Shown here piece by piece: positions 1 to 12,219 of a stretch of 64,000 nucleotides of DNA; position 1 is the stretch's first letter; each line of letters starts with the position of its first letter. Position numbers and translations under genes: made by a program. Under the pieces are notes generated by a model. It was not told the DNA's origin and did not search any database. It saw nothing but the letters and a program-made list of their open reading frames with translations. This DNA is from Apostichopus japonicus. Taxonomy: Eukaryota > Echinodermata > Holothuroidea > Aspidochirotida > Stichopodidae. The DNA lies in the NCBI RefSeq assembly GCF_037975245.1, contig NC_092569.1, forward strand, positions 31,936,668 through 32,000,667, given 5' to 3'.

Positions 1-3000
1 TCCAGTTTACACAGCATTTTATAGGAAAACCATCTCAGTAGATAAAGGATCCTGTAAAATAGGTAGGATCCAGCCTACAATAATTTCAGTTGTCATGGTG
101 ATTTAATGATTAGACAAATGAGGTCAATGATTTAGGTTCATTCATTGTAGTAATCTAAATTTGGAAATGTAAATGACTATTTTGTCTTAAAAATGCACAT
201 TCTAACTTTTTTGGTGGGATTGCGAGATATGTATGGTAAGAAGCTTGCAGCACTGACCCCTGCATACAATAGATTGATAAATGTTGTCTTTTCTGGATCA
301 GTACCATCGCATCGATCTCCTAATCACATTATTGATGGCAGCGTTTCCTTCCTACCAGCTTATTTAAGTTGTGATGCACAACAGAGGGTTTGTCCACGTA
401 GAGGTGTAATTGAATTTTGGTGAGTTGATCTCATCAAACTTCACATCTTTAATGGCGATTAAGTCCTACAGTTGGAATCACTTTAAACCTGGCTATGGTT
501 GTCAGTTGAGCTATTAAAACTCATGCAACCTGCCTTCGGTGAGGAAGTTTTTGTCTCAAAAAATTGCTTGTAAATGTTTTAAGGATGGTTTATGTTGCGA
601 TCATGAAGACAAATTTGTTTTCTCAATAATATTCTCATTTTTTGGTGAGGACGGTCTTAGAGTATATCTCTTGTTCATTTTGTGGACTCAGAGTTCTCTC
701 AGTTTCATTGTAAGGATTTAACTGTCTCAAAGGTGCCATCATTTTGTATTGTGGAGACCTGAAGTTCCAGTTTCAAAATAGTGTATATCGTGAGGTCTAT
801 TCTCTCACCAGAATTCTATTCTTTGCAAGGCCTATAATCTAGCAGATATGCTGATCATGTTTATTTTCTGACGAGAAATATGCTGCTGTTTACAAAAGAG
901 CTATCGTTTGTGTAGTGAGGACACTATTGTCTTAAAAATATTGTGGGGGTTATTTGGTGAGGGTTGTACATTGTTATCTGAATTCAAAGAACAGTATAAT
1001 GTGTCTTTTGATCATTCTCCTATGAGTCTCAGCTGTAGATGACATTTTCAGCATTTGTGAACACCTCTGGAATACTCTCATTAGTAGAGTGGGTATCGAA
1101 CTCCCTTTGAGGACAGTTCTTTGTTGTAAACACCTTTGGAAGGCTCTTTCAAATGTATAGTGCAAGTATCAAACATGTTTTGTGGACTGCTTTCAGTGGT
1201 GACAATCTCAAGCGTCATTGCTTTCATTTGTACTGCAATTTATCAAAGTGTGTAAAGGACAGATTTGTGTCGTGAAGACCCCAACTATCCACTCCTTTGT
1301 AGTGCAAGTATTAAAGTGTCTTAATGACAGTTTTGTGTTGTGAAGATCTCAAGAGTGTTATCACGTCTAGTGCTAGTATCAAAGTGTCTTGAGGAAAGCT
1401 TTGCACTGTGAGGACATCTGGAATGCTATCATTGTAGTGCAATTGTCAAACTGTCTTTTAGCACAGCCTGCTTTGTGAGGACCTAAATAATGCCCTCAGG
1501 TGGAAAGCTTTGTACTCTGAGGACATCTGGAATGCTATCATTTGTAGTGCAATTGTCTTTTAGCACAGCCTGCTTTGTGAGGACCTAAATAATGCTATCC
1601 TTTGTAGTGAGATTATCAAAGTGTCTCAAGGAGAGTTTTGTGTTGCGAGGACCTAAAGAATGATATCCTTTGTAGTGCGATTATTAAAGTATCTCAAGAA
1701 CTGCCTTGTATTGTGAGGACCTCAAGAATGCTATCCTTTGTCTCATGGAGACTAAGAAGATCATGTGGGTTTGCTTGTAGTTTTTCATTTGTTTTTGTTA
1801 TTTATTCTAATCAATGAATCTTCAGGTTTTGTTATTCTCAAATGCTTTCAAAATGCAATTATGACACAATTTACTACTTTGCATATTTTTCTGATAAAAC
1901 AAATTTTGCAAAATTAACCAAAAAAACCTGAAAAGAAGTTAACTGCATTGGAAACACATTCTCAACCTATTGATATTAGTCCTGTACGGGCAGTATTCAA
2001 AATGAACAAGCTGGAAATGAGGGGTTTTTCCTCAAATTGTACAAAGTGACAATCTTTGTGGTTCTGATGTTCCTAGAAAAATACCAACATTTTGTCATTA
2101 TAATCAGAGAATGTGAAAGAAACGCCTCTAGCAATTGATGTGTTATGCTCCAAACCCAAGAATTAATCCATAAAGATATTTCAGTTCAAACATTTACTCA
2201 GATACCAACTTTTACTTTAAATTGTTACCCCTTCTTCCTGTATAATTTCAACTACACCAGCCTTTATATTTGTCGTTCAAGTGAGACATCTCCCAAAGTG
2301 TGAATAAATTCTTCTTTTCCAAATATAAAAACCTTCTGTGTAGTTTAAAGTTGGAAGAAAACCTTTTCAAATGCTACTTAGCAGATAGCTCTAGTGTAAC
2401 AGATTGGTTCTGCCTGGTCACATTTCAGTGGTCGCCGATGGTCGTTGCGAGTATTTCACTTGTGGCCTGCATATACTGTATATATTACAAGCATTATGTT
2501 AGGTAGTACTGTAGTTGCAACCCATTTCCTGATTACTGATAATAGTAATATATAAAATAATGTGGCAGATGGTGTTGTGGATAAAAGCTGGGGACCGTAA
2601 ATACTTACCCAGAAATATTTCCTCCAGGGTATTGAATTTTTCATGCTTGTGCTACGTACGTGTCGTATTAGTGATCGGTTCCCTTTGGTGAGATGACAAG
2701 GATGTAATGTAAAACCCACGGTATTCTTTGCGATTGGATTAATAATTATGTAGATCCAGTTAGAAGCATAACGAATTCAGTCATACATAGGCCCTGTAGG
2801 GTAAATTGTTCCTGTTTCAAGAAGTATAGTCCAGTATGCGGCACATGGCCAATTCACGTTGCAGTAATTCTGTAACAGAAATCCTGTACAGAGCAATACA
2901 AACTGAATAACCACAGTTAAAGTATTATTATATCCATGGGTGCAGTACATACAGTACTGTATGCAATAGGGGTGGAAGAAAACCAGAGTTATATAGTACT

Positions 3001-4078
3001 GCTCATTAAATTTGATAAGAAATTTGCCGCCGGGTTGGTTCATTATGAAGAAATAAATAGCTTAGTTTAAAAGTATGGTCTTGAACAGAACAATGTGCCC
3101 ATATGGGAAACAAAAAACTTGTAGGATATGTACCAATTATATTGTAATATGTGCTACTGGTTCAATGTTTGTTACATGGGGTAATGTATTAGATGAATGG
3201 GATGATGCTCCTTTTCTAATGTATGGCCTATAATATATTCTAGAACTACTGCTTAGCTTTTTACAATTGGCCAGTTTTAAATGCCCCATTAGATGATTTA
3301 TAGTCATCCCTAGATATTGTTGGCATGATATGCTATCTTTTAAAAAAATATAAAAAATTTTTTTTACCCATATTTAATTTTTTGAAGACCTATCTTTTAA
3401 TGCTGTATTTTTAATTGGCTTTAATCAGTAATACTAAGTCTATATACTAGAAGGTAACTTCTCAGTCTGACCAACAAAATTATGTTTTAATAATTATTGT
3501 TTGCAAAACTCTTTAAATCTCCAAATTTTCTTCTTTCTTTTGTAAACTAAGTGAAACGTCAGTTGAATAAAACAGATTGTGTTCTAAGAAAGCTTTATGA
3601 CTATGGTGATGGGTGTTCCTTAATTTGCAGGATGGTAAAGGTACAGTATATATATATAGATATATACAGTGAGCTGATCAATTAAGTATAAGGGTATTGA
3701 TCGAGGCATTCTGTTATTTCATCTCACAAATAGTTTAATTTAATGATTCCATTATCACCATACATGTATGGTTAATTAAATTGGTTTGGTATCGATCAAA
3801 TTTTGAATTGTTTCTTCCATATTCAGTATTGTGGATGGATCAAACATTGATGCAATTGATACATGGGTATACAGGTTCAGTTGGGCAGGTTGGAGATGGC
3901 ACACACACATTTTAAAGACTGTTCAAGCTGTAACAGTCGGGCACACTCGTATAGTCCCACGTCTTCAACTACCTTCTCTCAAGATTGTTAAGTTATGCTA
4001 ATTATATGCATCATCAATCATAAAGAATGAGAAAACCATACATTTAATGACTATTCTGTCCTTTTTTCCTTTTTGCAG
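1..4078. other. Presumed FAK intron upstream of first recognised exon
   Basis: No recognisable exon except a possible 10-nt microexon at 3,631-3,640. The first 1.75 kb carries degenerate tandem repeats. Small ORFs here have no recognisable domain. FERM-domain motifs were looked for and not found. Confidence 0.5.
1186..1750. repeat. Degenerate tandem repeat, ~60-70 bp
   Basis: Units carry TGAGGACCT, then AATGCTATCCTTTGTAGTGC, then TCAAAGTGTCT. Well-aligned copies of the GAGGACCTAAA/CTCAA core start near 1,477, 1,577, 1,646 and 1,709. Weaker copies can be traced back to about 540. Confidence 0.75.
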
Positions 4079-4115
4079 ATGGTGATAGGGCCTTGCCATC
4101 GATACCAAATAGCAG
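4079..4115 (+). CDS. PTK2: FAK exon: Src SH3-binding linker (PR1)
   Basis: A 37-nt exon bounded by a polypyrimidine tract ending in TTTTTGCAG and the donor GTAAGT. With two leading bases completing a codon it reads GDRALPSIPNS, which matches the vertebrate FAK linker GERALPSIPKLANS. In vertebrates this PxxP segment (PR1) binds the Src SH3 domain. It ends in phase 2 (AG), which joins the next exon's C to make Ser. Too short for ORF callers; identified by motif and splice sites. Confidence 0.85.
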
Positions 4116-4502
4116 GTAAGTGAAGGCTTAGAGGTGCCATTTATTGTCGGAAGACAATTCATATAGTAGTGCTGGTGTTAATAAATAAAATGAATGATGA
4201 ATTATGATCAATAAATAATGACTAATTGAATCATACTTACTGTAGCAAGCGAATGGTCCATTGTTGATCAACGTGCAGGAATCCATGCCTCAGAATATAT
4301 CTCCTTCATCCTCCCCCAGTCCTTGTCCTTCTGCTACCTACCCCACCCCACCCCCTCCTCCTTCCTCTGGCATCCTCTCCATCGATTGTCCAGTTTTAAT
4401 ATATGATGTGACTGTCTGTCTATCCAGCTGTTGAAAAGTACTAAAATAGTTGCCATTTCTTGTATAAAGGAGCTAATTAGTTTAGCTGAACAGCACTCTA
4501 CA

Positions 4503-4507
4503 TAATA

Positions 4508-4541
<34 letters not shown>

Positions 4542-4573
4542 CATATATATATATACATATATATATATATAAA
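4503..4573. repeat. TA microsatellite
   Basis: Nearly pure alternating TA broken by occasional ACAT. It accounts for a spurious Tyr/Ile-rich ORF on the minus strand. Confidence 0.95.
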
Positions 4574-4780
4574 TTCCTCAGTTTTAAGCTATTCATCGGT
4601 CGGGTGATGCGTTATACTATAAGGCCATCGGAATCAATCCAGACTAGGAAATATCAATTAATAGTCACTATATTTGGTAGTCAATAACTGTTGAAAAGAC
4701 TGGAATTTGGGTTAAAAAAAATAACATGATTTATATCAAAATAAATATAAAATTCCTTTGCCATTGGTGATTCTCACATT

Positions 4781-4842
4781 CCCCCCTCTTCCATCCCCTC
4801 CCCACCCCTCCCCTCCCCCTCCCCTCCCCTCCCCTTCCCCCC
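4781..4842 (-). repeat. C-rich tract with G-quadruplex potential on minus strand
   Basis: At least eight runs of four or more C separated by one to three bases. The complementary strand therefore has many GGGG runs with very short loops, a textbook G-quadruplex pattern. It lies in a FAK intron. Confidence 0.8.
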
Positions 4843-5473
4843 AAAAAAAGAAGAATAATAAGAAATATAAGCCCCGTGTGTTGTTGCCTGAAACCTTGCA
4901 TATTTCCATGACGTTCTGAAGTCAAAATATTAATCTTGGAGGCAAAAAATTGGAAAGAAATGAAATCCAAAACTAGATCTATGTACAGCAGCTTTCTTTG
5001 TTATTACCGAATTAAAATTTTGCCCCAGCTGAGATTTTCAGATCGCACCATGAGGTGATGCATACGTTAGACTCATATTCTCATGGTCTTAGTTAGCAGT
5101 TACGTTATGTGTTAATATTTTCACATACTATCTCATTTTAAGCCAAAATCGTTGGTCATTATGTACGTTAACTTGCTGTCTGTATGTCAAATTATGCTCT
5201 GATGTGTCAACACAACCAGGCATCTTGAAATTAATGGACGGACTTATGTGTATTATTTACACAATGTGAGTCTCTCCGTGGGACTGACTTGTGTGGTGTT
5301 TTTATTATTGCTATTAGCATGATGAGCACCAGGCTCATAGGAAGGGCCTTTTAAATGAATAAATCATAGAAGAATACTGTATGAAGCTAAATGAATGCTC
5401 TAAGAATGAGTGTTCCAAGTAGACTGGGGCATCTAGTAAATATGGAATGGAAACTGAATTATGTATACACAGG

Positions 5474-5841
5474 TTAAAGGCATTGAAGACTCGCCCCAAA
5501 CCGTGTGCGGCCATCTGAAAAAGTTAACTTTCTGTTGCTTGCAAGTGACGTCTTGTTCGTGTCGCTACAAAATGCAGACAGTAATGAAACGTGATACCTT
5601 GTTATCTTTAGCTGGACCTGAGATGTCCATCGCTGTATCGTTTATATACTGTGCTGTGGGTATTGACCGCAGCCGTATGTATTGACTGTACACTAGTGTC
5701 ACAAAACTGAAGGTAGCAAGTTGTGTGTGTATTTTCTGGGATCCATGGTGGTGTCTAACACTTCTGTTACACCTCATTCGAAACTAGGTCAGATTACCGG
5801 CATTAGACGTTTCTTTTTGCGCGAGTCTTCACACCCTTTAA
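5474..5841 (+). mobile_element. TTAA-flanked MITE, copy 1
   Basis: 368 bp including TTAA at each end. The 5' end reads TTAAAGGCATTGAAGACTCG and the reverse complement of the 3' end reads TTAAAGGGTGTGAAGACTCG, so the element has inverted termini of about 20 bp. TTAA target sites are the hallmark of the piggyBac superfamily. No transposase is present, so it is non-autonomous. Copies 2 and 3 lie in the same orientation elsewhere in this gene. Confidence 0.85.
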
Positions 5842-6257
5842 AGTCATCTTCTGTAAAGCACCCAGTGTGTGCTGAAGTATGAATGCTGAAGAAGGATATG
5901 TTAGAACATCTTATTGTTATCCGTAAGATAGGTACTTCTCATATCGCTTTAGCTCTGCCAGGGGCCACCGTGCAAGCTGAATTTATGTTACAACCACAGC
6001 TAGTTACTTCATCTGTTCATTTTGTTGGGCTTTCAGACGTTTGTATTCGAATATCATGTCATAGCTGGAAGGGAATTAGAAGTGAGACAAGAAGGATTAT
6101 GGCGTAATTGATGATTGGTTGTCACACATGATGAATTTTATGCAAATAGTGTGCTTAATAGTTTGATATAAGTGGTTGCAACTATATGGTCATTTTAGCA
6201 TGTATACGGTATATATAGCAAATTAACTGTGTCAATACGTACAGTAGTCTGTTTCAT

Positions 6258-6525
6258 AACAATTGGTCACCACAGTACACACAACATATAAACATAACAT
6301 AATATAACATAACATAACCATACTTAAAGTAATGTAATGTAAAACATAAAGTTTGTTCACCACAGTACACACAACATATAAACATTACATAATATAACAT
6401 AACATAACATAACCATACTTAAAGTAATGTAATGTAAAACATAAAGTTTGTTCACCACAGTACACACAACATATAAACATTACATAATATAACATAGCAT
6501 AACATAACCATACTTAAAGTAATGT
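6258..6525. repeat. Tandem repeat, 90-95 bp, three copies
   Basis: CACCACAGTACACACAACAT recurs at intervals of 90 and 95 bp. The length change comes from an extra AACAT unit in an internal AACAT pentamer run. Confidence 0.9.
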
Positions 6526-7794
6526 ACTTACAGTATGTAAACATGAAAAACTTTATTGAGTGTTAGTTGCATACTTGTGATTGATTTATTATATATATTT
6601 GCAATTCAAGAAATAGTTAACCTTGTAAAGGTCTGAATGTCAATGAGGTAGATTAATTCAACAGCGGACTAGGACGAGTTTCCACCTCTCTATCAATACG
6701 TATGGAAATGTAACAGTTGTAAGCAACACTTAGGAATACATCACAGTCATTAAGTATCATCTATGACACTTACCTTAAGTTCAGGAGCCATTTCACAAGG
6801 TACAATGTTTGTTTTAACAATAACAAGGAAACAGATGTTTGAACGTATGTAACTTATTGAGGAAAAGAGTAGAATAAAAGAACAGACGATTGTTTAGTGT
6901 AGGAGGTTAGATATGTATGTGACTTTATGTGCTTTCTGATTAGAAAACGTCTCAAAATACCATGGAGGTAAAAACTGTTTTTACATCCATGCTAATACAT
7001 AGAGTTAGAAACATTGCCATGGTGATTGAACTGTGTTTCTTAAAGGGTAAACCAATATTATCCCCACAGGAAGGTGGTTTTGTTACACAAAATTTGTTGA
7101 AGAAACCACCAATTTTGAGTATGTACATTGACAGTCAAGCTGTGTGAGTAAAATGTGTGGGGGGCGGGGAAGTGGGAGAGGGGGAAAAATGACCATAGGT
7201 ATTGTCTGCAGCTTAGGGATGGGTTTTTGTAATCTGTGCTTCTTAATGTAGTTGATGAATGTCTATTGCATTTCTCCTGTTGTGGTTTTCTTTTCAGGGA
7301 GTAAGCTCATGACAAGCCCTCAGGGGTTTTCTAGGTTTACTTCCTTTACACCATTTTTGTACATGGATTCATTTCATATTAAGACTCTGTATTATGTTTG
7401 TAACACGTGGTGTGGACAACAAATAAACAAAACAAAACAAAGCAAACATTTAGAGATTGTATCACATTGAGATGACAACGCAATAGTATTATATTTTTAT
7501 GAAAGTGATATTGTAGAGATTTTGAAGAGCATTTGCTAGGATTAGCTATCACAGGTGCAGCCTATGTGATCCATTTCCTGGAGTAATAATAGATTCATTT
7601 TGCCCAATGAGTGGAATACTTGAATTCAAGTTGTACATTCAAGGTTGCAAGGAGATAGTACTTGAAGATCCTTTGAAAAGAATAAATCCCTGGATAGAAG
7701 TGAATTAACTTTAAAAAAATATGCGGCAGCAATGGAAAGTGGTGATCTCTTGATTGGTTGAATTTCAAAGCAGAGAGAGAAGTGTAAATTATTA

Positions 7795-7860
7795 TATATA
7801 ATTAATTTATTCTTATATAGCGCTAAAGAATGATCTCAAATCACTTTACAAAATTACACA
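7795..7860. repeat. Dispersed repeat-like fragment (TATATAGCGC ... CACTTTACAAA)
   Basis: The combination TTATTCTTATATAGCGC and AAATCACTTTACAAA recurs in interspersed repeats of many animal genomes. Family not assignable here. Confidence 0.35.
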
Positions 7861-8269
7861 TTAAAAATGTTAAACTTAAAATTATTACAGCTTAAAAATA
7901 TTACAGCTTAAAAATATTGCATCCTAAAAATTATAAAAATAGATATCCTAACGATAATTATTAAAGCAATAAAATTCAGAAATTAAAAAAAAATAAAATT
8001 GAACCCATATTCAGAACAGAGTGTTAAACAAGTGCAGCATTTAATGCTTTTTACTATAGTACATATATGCAGTATAATAACAATATATGTGCCTTATAAA
8101 ACCAATGGTACCGCAAAGAAATTTGGGAATTCTGTCCATTACATTACATCACATATCCCATAGACATTATACAGTATTTACATACCACTATGCATTATAA
8201 AAACCAACAGTTAGTTTCAATACCGCAAAGGGAGTTGGGTAATTTTCACTAATATTACTTTATATATGA

Positions 8270-8845
8270 CATGTATCCTACATATACAGTAGCTAGTGCC
8301 AATATGCATTAAGGTCAGACAAATGTATCCTAATACAGTAGCTATAGTACCAATATGCATTAAGGTCAGACATATGTATCCTAATACAGTACTTAGCTAT
8401 AGTACCAATTTGCATTAAGGTCAGACATATGTATCCTAATACAGTACTTAGCTATAGTACCAATATGCATTAAGGCCAGACATGTACAGTATCCTAATAC
8501 AGTAGCTAGTACCAATATGCATTAAGGTCAGACATATATCCTACATATACAGTAGCTATAGTACCAATATGCATTAAGGTCAGACATACGTATCCTAATA
8601 CAGTACTTAGCTATAGTACCAATATGCATTAAGGTCAGACATATGTATCCTAATACAGTAGCTAGTACCAATATGCATTAAGGTCAGACATATGTATCCT
8701 AATACAGTACTTAGCTATAGTACCAATATGCATTAAGGTCAGACATATGTATCCTAATACAGTACTTAGCTATAGTACCAATATGCATTAAGGCCAGACA
8801 TGTACAGTATCCTAATACAGTAGCTAGTATCAATATGCATTAAAA
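8270..8845. repeat. Tandem repeat, ~52-62 bp, about ten copies
   Basis: The core ACCAATATGCATTAAGGTCA and CCTAATACAGTA recur across the whole span. Units differ by presence or absence of CTTAGCTATAG and of a CATATG segment. Confidence 0.93.
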
Positions 8846-10749
8846 GGGCAGTTAACAGTAGTTTAATAAAGACAGTCAAACAGGAAGGATCTGTTGCTGT
8901 ACCTGGATGACATTAGTACAGACTGCTTGAACAAGCTGTAAAAGTCCAATTTGCTCTTGAGGGTATTGGATGTATAGACCCAGAGCTGGGCTTGTTTGTA
9001 CTCTATTATAGTAATCTAGTGATAGGTGGCACCATGTGGATTCAAAAGATAATTACATATTCTATCAATTTTGCATGGAAGAATGTTCATTTGTTTTAAT
9101 TGCTTAAAACAATTCTCTGTAATTTAGGTGTACACAATAATATAACACGATAACATTTAAAGCAGTTATGAAAGAAACTTAAGGAAAAGCTTCTTTTTTT
9201 TTTTCTTGTAATGATAAATTTGATAGAACAAGAAAAACTGTGCAAACTTTTAAAACAGACTCCCTCCCACTCTCAAAGCATAAAATCAAGATGAGATGAA
9301 AAGAGGATAGATATAATCAGAATTTTGAAGTTTAATTTTATAGAAGGAATATATTAGAATAAATTAATCAAATAGGCGAAATAATTTGGATGAAAAGAAG
9401 GACCAAATAGGGTAGAAAGTTTAATTATGTTATATTTGTATTCTAGTAATTCAACAGATAAATTTAAATTGGATAGGATAATTGTAAAAATCTCGGTACA
9501 GTAGGTATCGTTAGTCATATGGGGGTGAAGAATAAACATAAGGGCTCAGTGCCATGCATGGATTTGGGTAAATAAATTGTGGACAGTATGTGGTTCGTTA
9601 CACAAAATTCAAGTTAATTTGCTTGAAAATTATGCCCGGATTCATGTTCAAAGAAATGTATCATAAAGTTTCAAAAATTTTCCAAATTATTTACTTTGAT
9701 CAATGTTGTAAATTGAAAAAGAGAAAACAAATGTTAGCATCTAACCTATTAATTATTAACTTGCTCATGAACTTAAGCATAAATTATAAGTGTGCATTTC
9801 ATCGTAACAGAAAAATGTCCTTTTATTAAATATTTAAAAATCATTTTGTTGAGATAGTGGGGGGGGGGGGAAATAGTGACTTTTTTTGGAGAAAAGTTTA
9901 AGATTGGAATTTTTTGGTACAGAGGGTTCATGGACATTTTGAGTTGCCTTTGTGTTTTACTCCCCTCGAATCAAAGCCACTTGTATGTCCCACTGCAAGA
10001 TAAACGATAAAGTTATCCAATATTAAATAATAATTTAAAAAAAAAGTAGATATCTAAAGTTGCTACAGTACAAATAAAACATGAAATTTGTGTGACCCTC
10101 AGAATCTGTTTCTAAAATTGATGTTATATTTAAAACAGCATGAACAAACTGCACCATATGTCTACCACATGCTACTGTACATACAGAAGATATGCTCTGT
10201 AATATTTTGAGAAGCTTATAATGCTTAAATATTGAGACACAGAGAAGAACTGGTAATTTTTATCATATTTTTATTAAACAAATGTCAAGATTTGTCAATA
10301 ATAAATACCTTTTTTTCTTCTTTGTTCACTGGCACCATTAACTAATCTAACCCCCAATTTGGGAATTCAACAAAATTTGCCGGTAATATCCAGGACTAAT
10401 CTAAGTAGACAGTCGATGGCCATTAACTCAGAATTGCAATCATATTTATGGACAGACCTCTCAAGTACCCATTACATTAGACCCAACAGGAAACAAGGGT
10501 GGTGTAATTTTCCAGACGTCCATAGATTGGTACAAGAGTTAGTCGTTATACTCCCTCAGCCAAAGTACCTTTGGTTCCTGTCTAGATTTCCTGTCATTTA
10601 CAGCATAGGGGAACAGCGGCTGCTCTCCCCGATTGACCTCCTCATGCATACAGTACATATTTATGTACTGTATACCATTCAGAACTCCTAGTGATAAGAG
10701 TGTAATAATTATAAGAGGCCTGCAGTTATTGTCAACTCCACGGAGCATG

Positions 10750-10915
10750 ACGTATAATTGTTACAATTACGGTGTGCGCTGGTAGAAGGAGCGTATTGCT
10801 CAGCTCACACACACGCAGGCACGCACGACCGTCGCCAAGGTAGTTCATTAGCAGCCGAGAGATCGCCGACCGTCCCTCCTACTACTCCGGTCGCTGTTGC
10901 GGCGGCGTTTGTAAA
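10750..10915. promoter_or_regulatory. CpG-dense patch inside FAK intron, candidate internal promoter
   Basis: About fifteen CpG dinucleotides fall between 10,773 and 10,910, while flanking sequence has very few. No conserved coding potential is seen. The patch lies 1.2 kb upstream of a phase-compatible ATG exon (12,158-12,219). Promoter function is inference. Confidence 0.4.
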
Positions 10916-12157
10916 AAGATTCATACTTATGATTAAGGACAAGTTGACATGATTCATTTTCTGCCCGGCAGTGGACTAGCCTTGTAGGCTTGTAGTCATC
11001 ATCAGCTTATAGATTGTGTTACTGATCAGCGACGGTTGAAGCAGGCCTTTAATATTCAATACCTTAATAACGTTTAATGCTATTTGGAGTTGTTTATCGG
11101 TTAGTACGTACAATCATTGGGAAGCTCAGAGTAGCCGTGTGTGTCCACAGAGGATAACAATTAGAAGCAAGGAAAAAACACAAGCTGTGTCAGAATCATT
11201 TGTGGAAGATATGAAATTACTGACTGTGCAGATGTGTGTAACTTGAACACTGTTTACCTTGACTGGCTGGTGGTTTGTCCATTGTTGTCGATATCGTCAA
11301 ATCCAATAACTGAATCCTAAAATAAATTAATCTCACTGGAGATGTTCAGTATATTGCCTGGAGTAGTGCTAAACTAAACTGTGCCAATTGGAGTATCAAG
11401 AGAAAGGAACAAATGGTAAAAGACCGAAGACTTTTGTGAAATTACTGAATAATTATCAGCCTGGATTTACAGCTTGTGTTTTGTAATAATAGCAAAAAGC
11501 TGCAGTGTGTCTTCCTATCATTAAGTTTGATTAGTTGACATCCATCGCATCATCCCCAAAGGATAATTGGATTATTAAAATTTAACCTGCCATCTGTTTG
11601 CAACTTTGGATAATATTAAGCACCTATTGTCCGAAGTAATTACAGTGTCTGTATGGGAGAGACAGACATTCACCATAAACTGCTAAGTAAGACAACTTAG
11701 CATAATTAATAGCTTTTGGTTTACTTTCGATTTTTGGAATTAATTTCGGTTAGTAATCTCTTGCAGCACCTGCATAAGAGTTTTGAATTATGAAAGACTG
11801 CTTCATTTTATACTTTATGGACCACTATAAAATATAAAATTTTAGAAATATCTTGACATAGAAAATTTAGCCAAATTGTTATGAGGAAGTACAGTTCAAC
11901 TTCTGTGAATCTTGATAAGTTGTATTTATATGCAGAGTAGATGCTTGAAACAAAAGGGTGTAATTAGAGGTGGGAATAGTTGAAAATGTCAGTGCAATGA
12001 TTATTGTCAGTCTAATATACGATGACCTCTGACATGTACAGTAGTAGCCTGTGATCTGTTGTACTTGGCTGTCATTTCATTTAACAAAGAGAAACCATTT
12101 TTGGAGAACATTGGAGTACTAAGCCCTGAAGGACTTATTCTCGGTTAGAAGGTTTAG

Positions 12158-12219
12158 ATGGTTAAAGAAATGTATTCTGGAAGACTCAGTACTGCAAGCG
12201 AGGACAGTTTTGTCAGTCT
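12158..12219 (+). CDS. PTK2: Candidate alternative first exon of FAK
   Basis: An ATG directly preceded by an in-frame TAG opens 20 codons, MVKEMYSGRLSTASEDSFVS, followed by CT and a strong GTAAGT donor. It leaves in phase 2, the phase required by the exon at 18,287, where CT plus C makes Leu. If real it would encode FAK lacking FERM and the PR1 exon. No homologue is recognised for the peptide, so the call rests on donor strength, phase match and the upstream CpG patch. Confidence 0.4.

Noticed and set aside
3829-3877. Open stretch IVDGSNIDAIDTWVYR between CAG and GTTCAG
   Set aside because: No FERM or linker similarity, and its phase does not fit the exon at 4,079.
8270-8845. CRISPR-like regular repeat spacing
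   Set aside because: Repeats are contiguous satellite units without unique spacers, in a eukaryotic intron.
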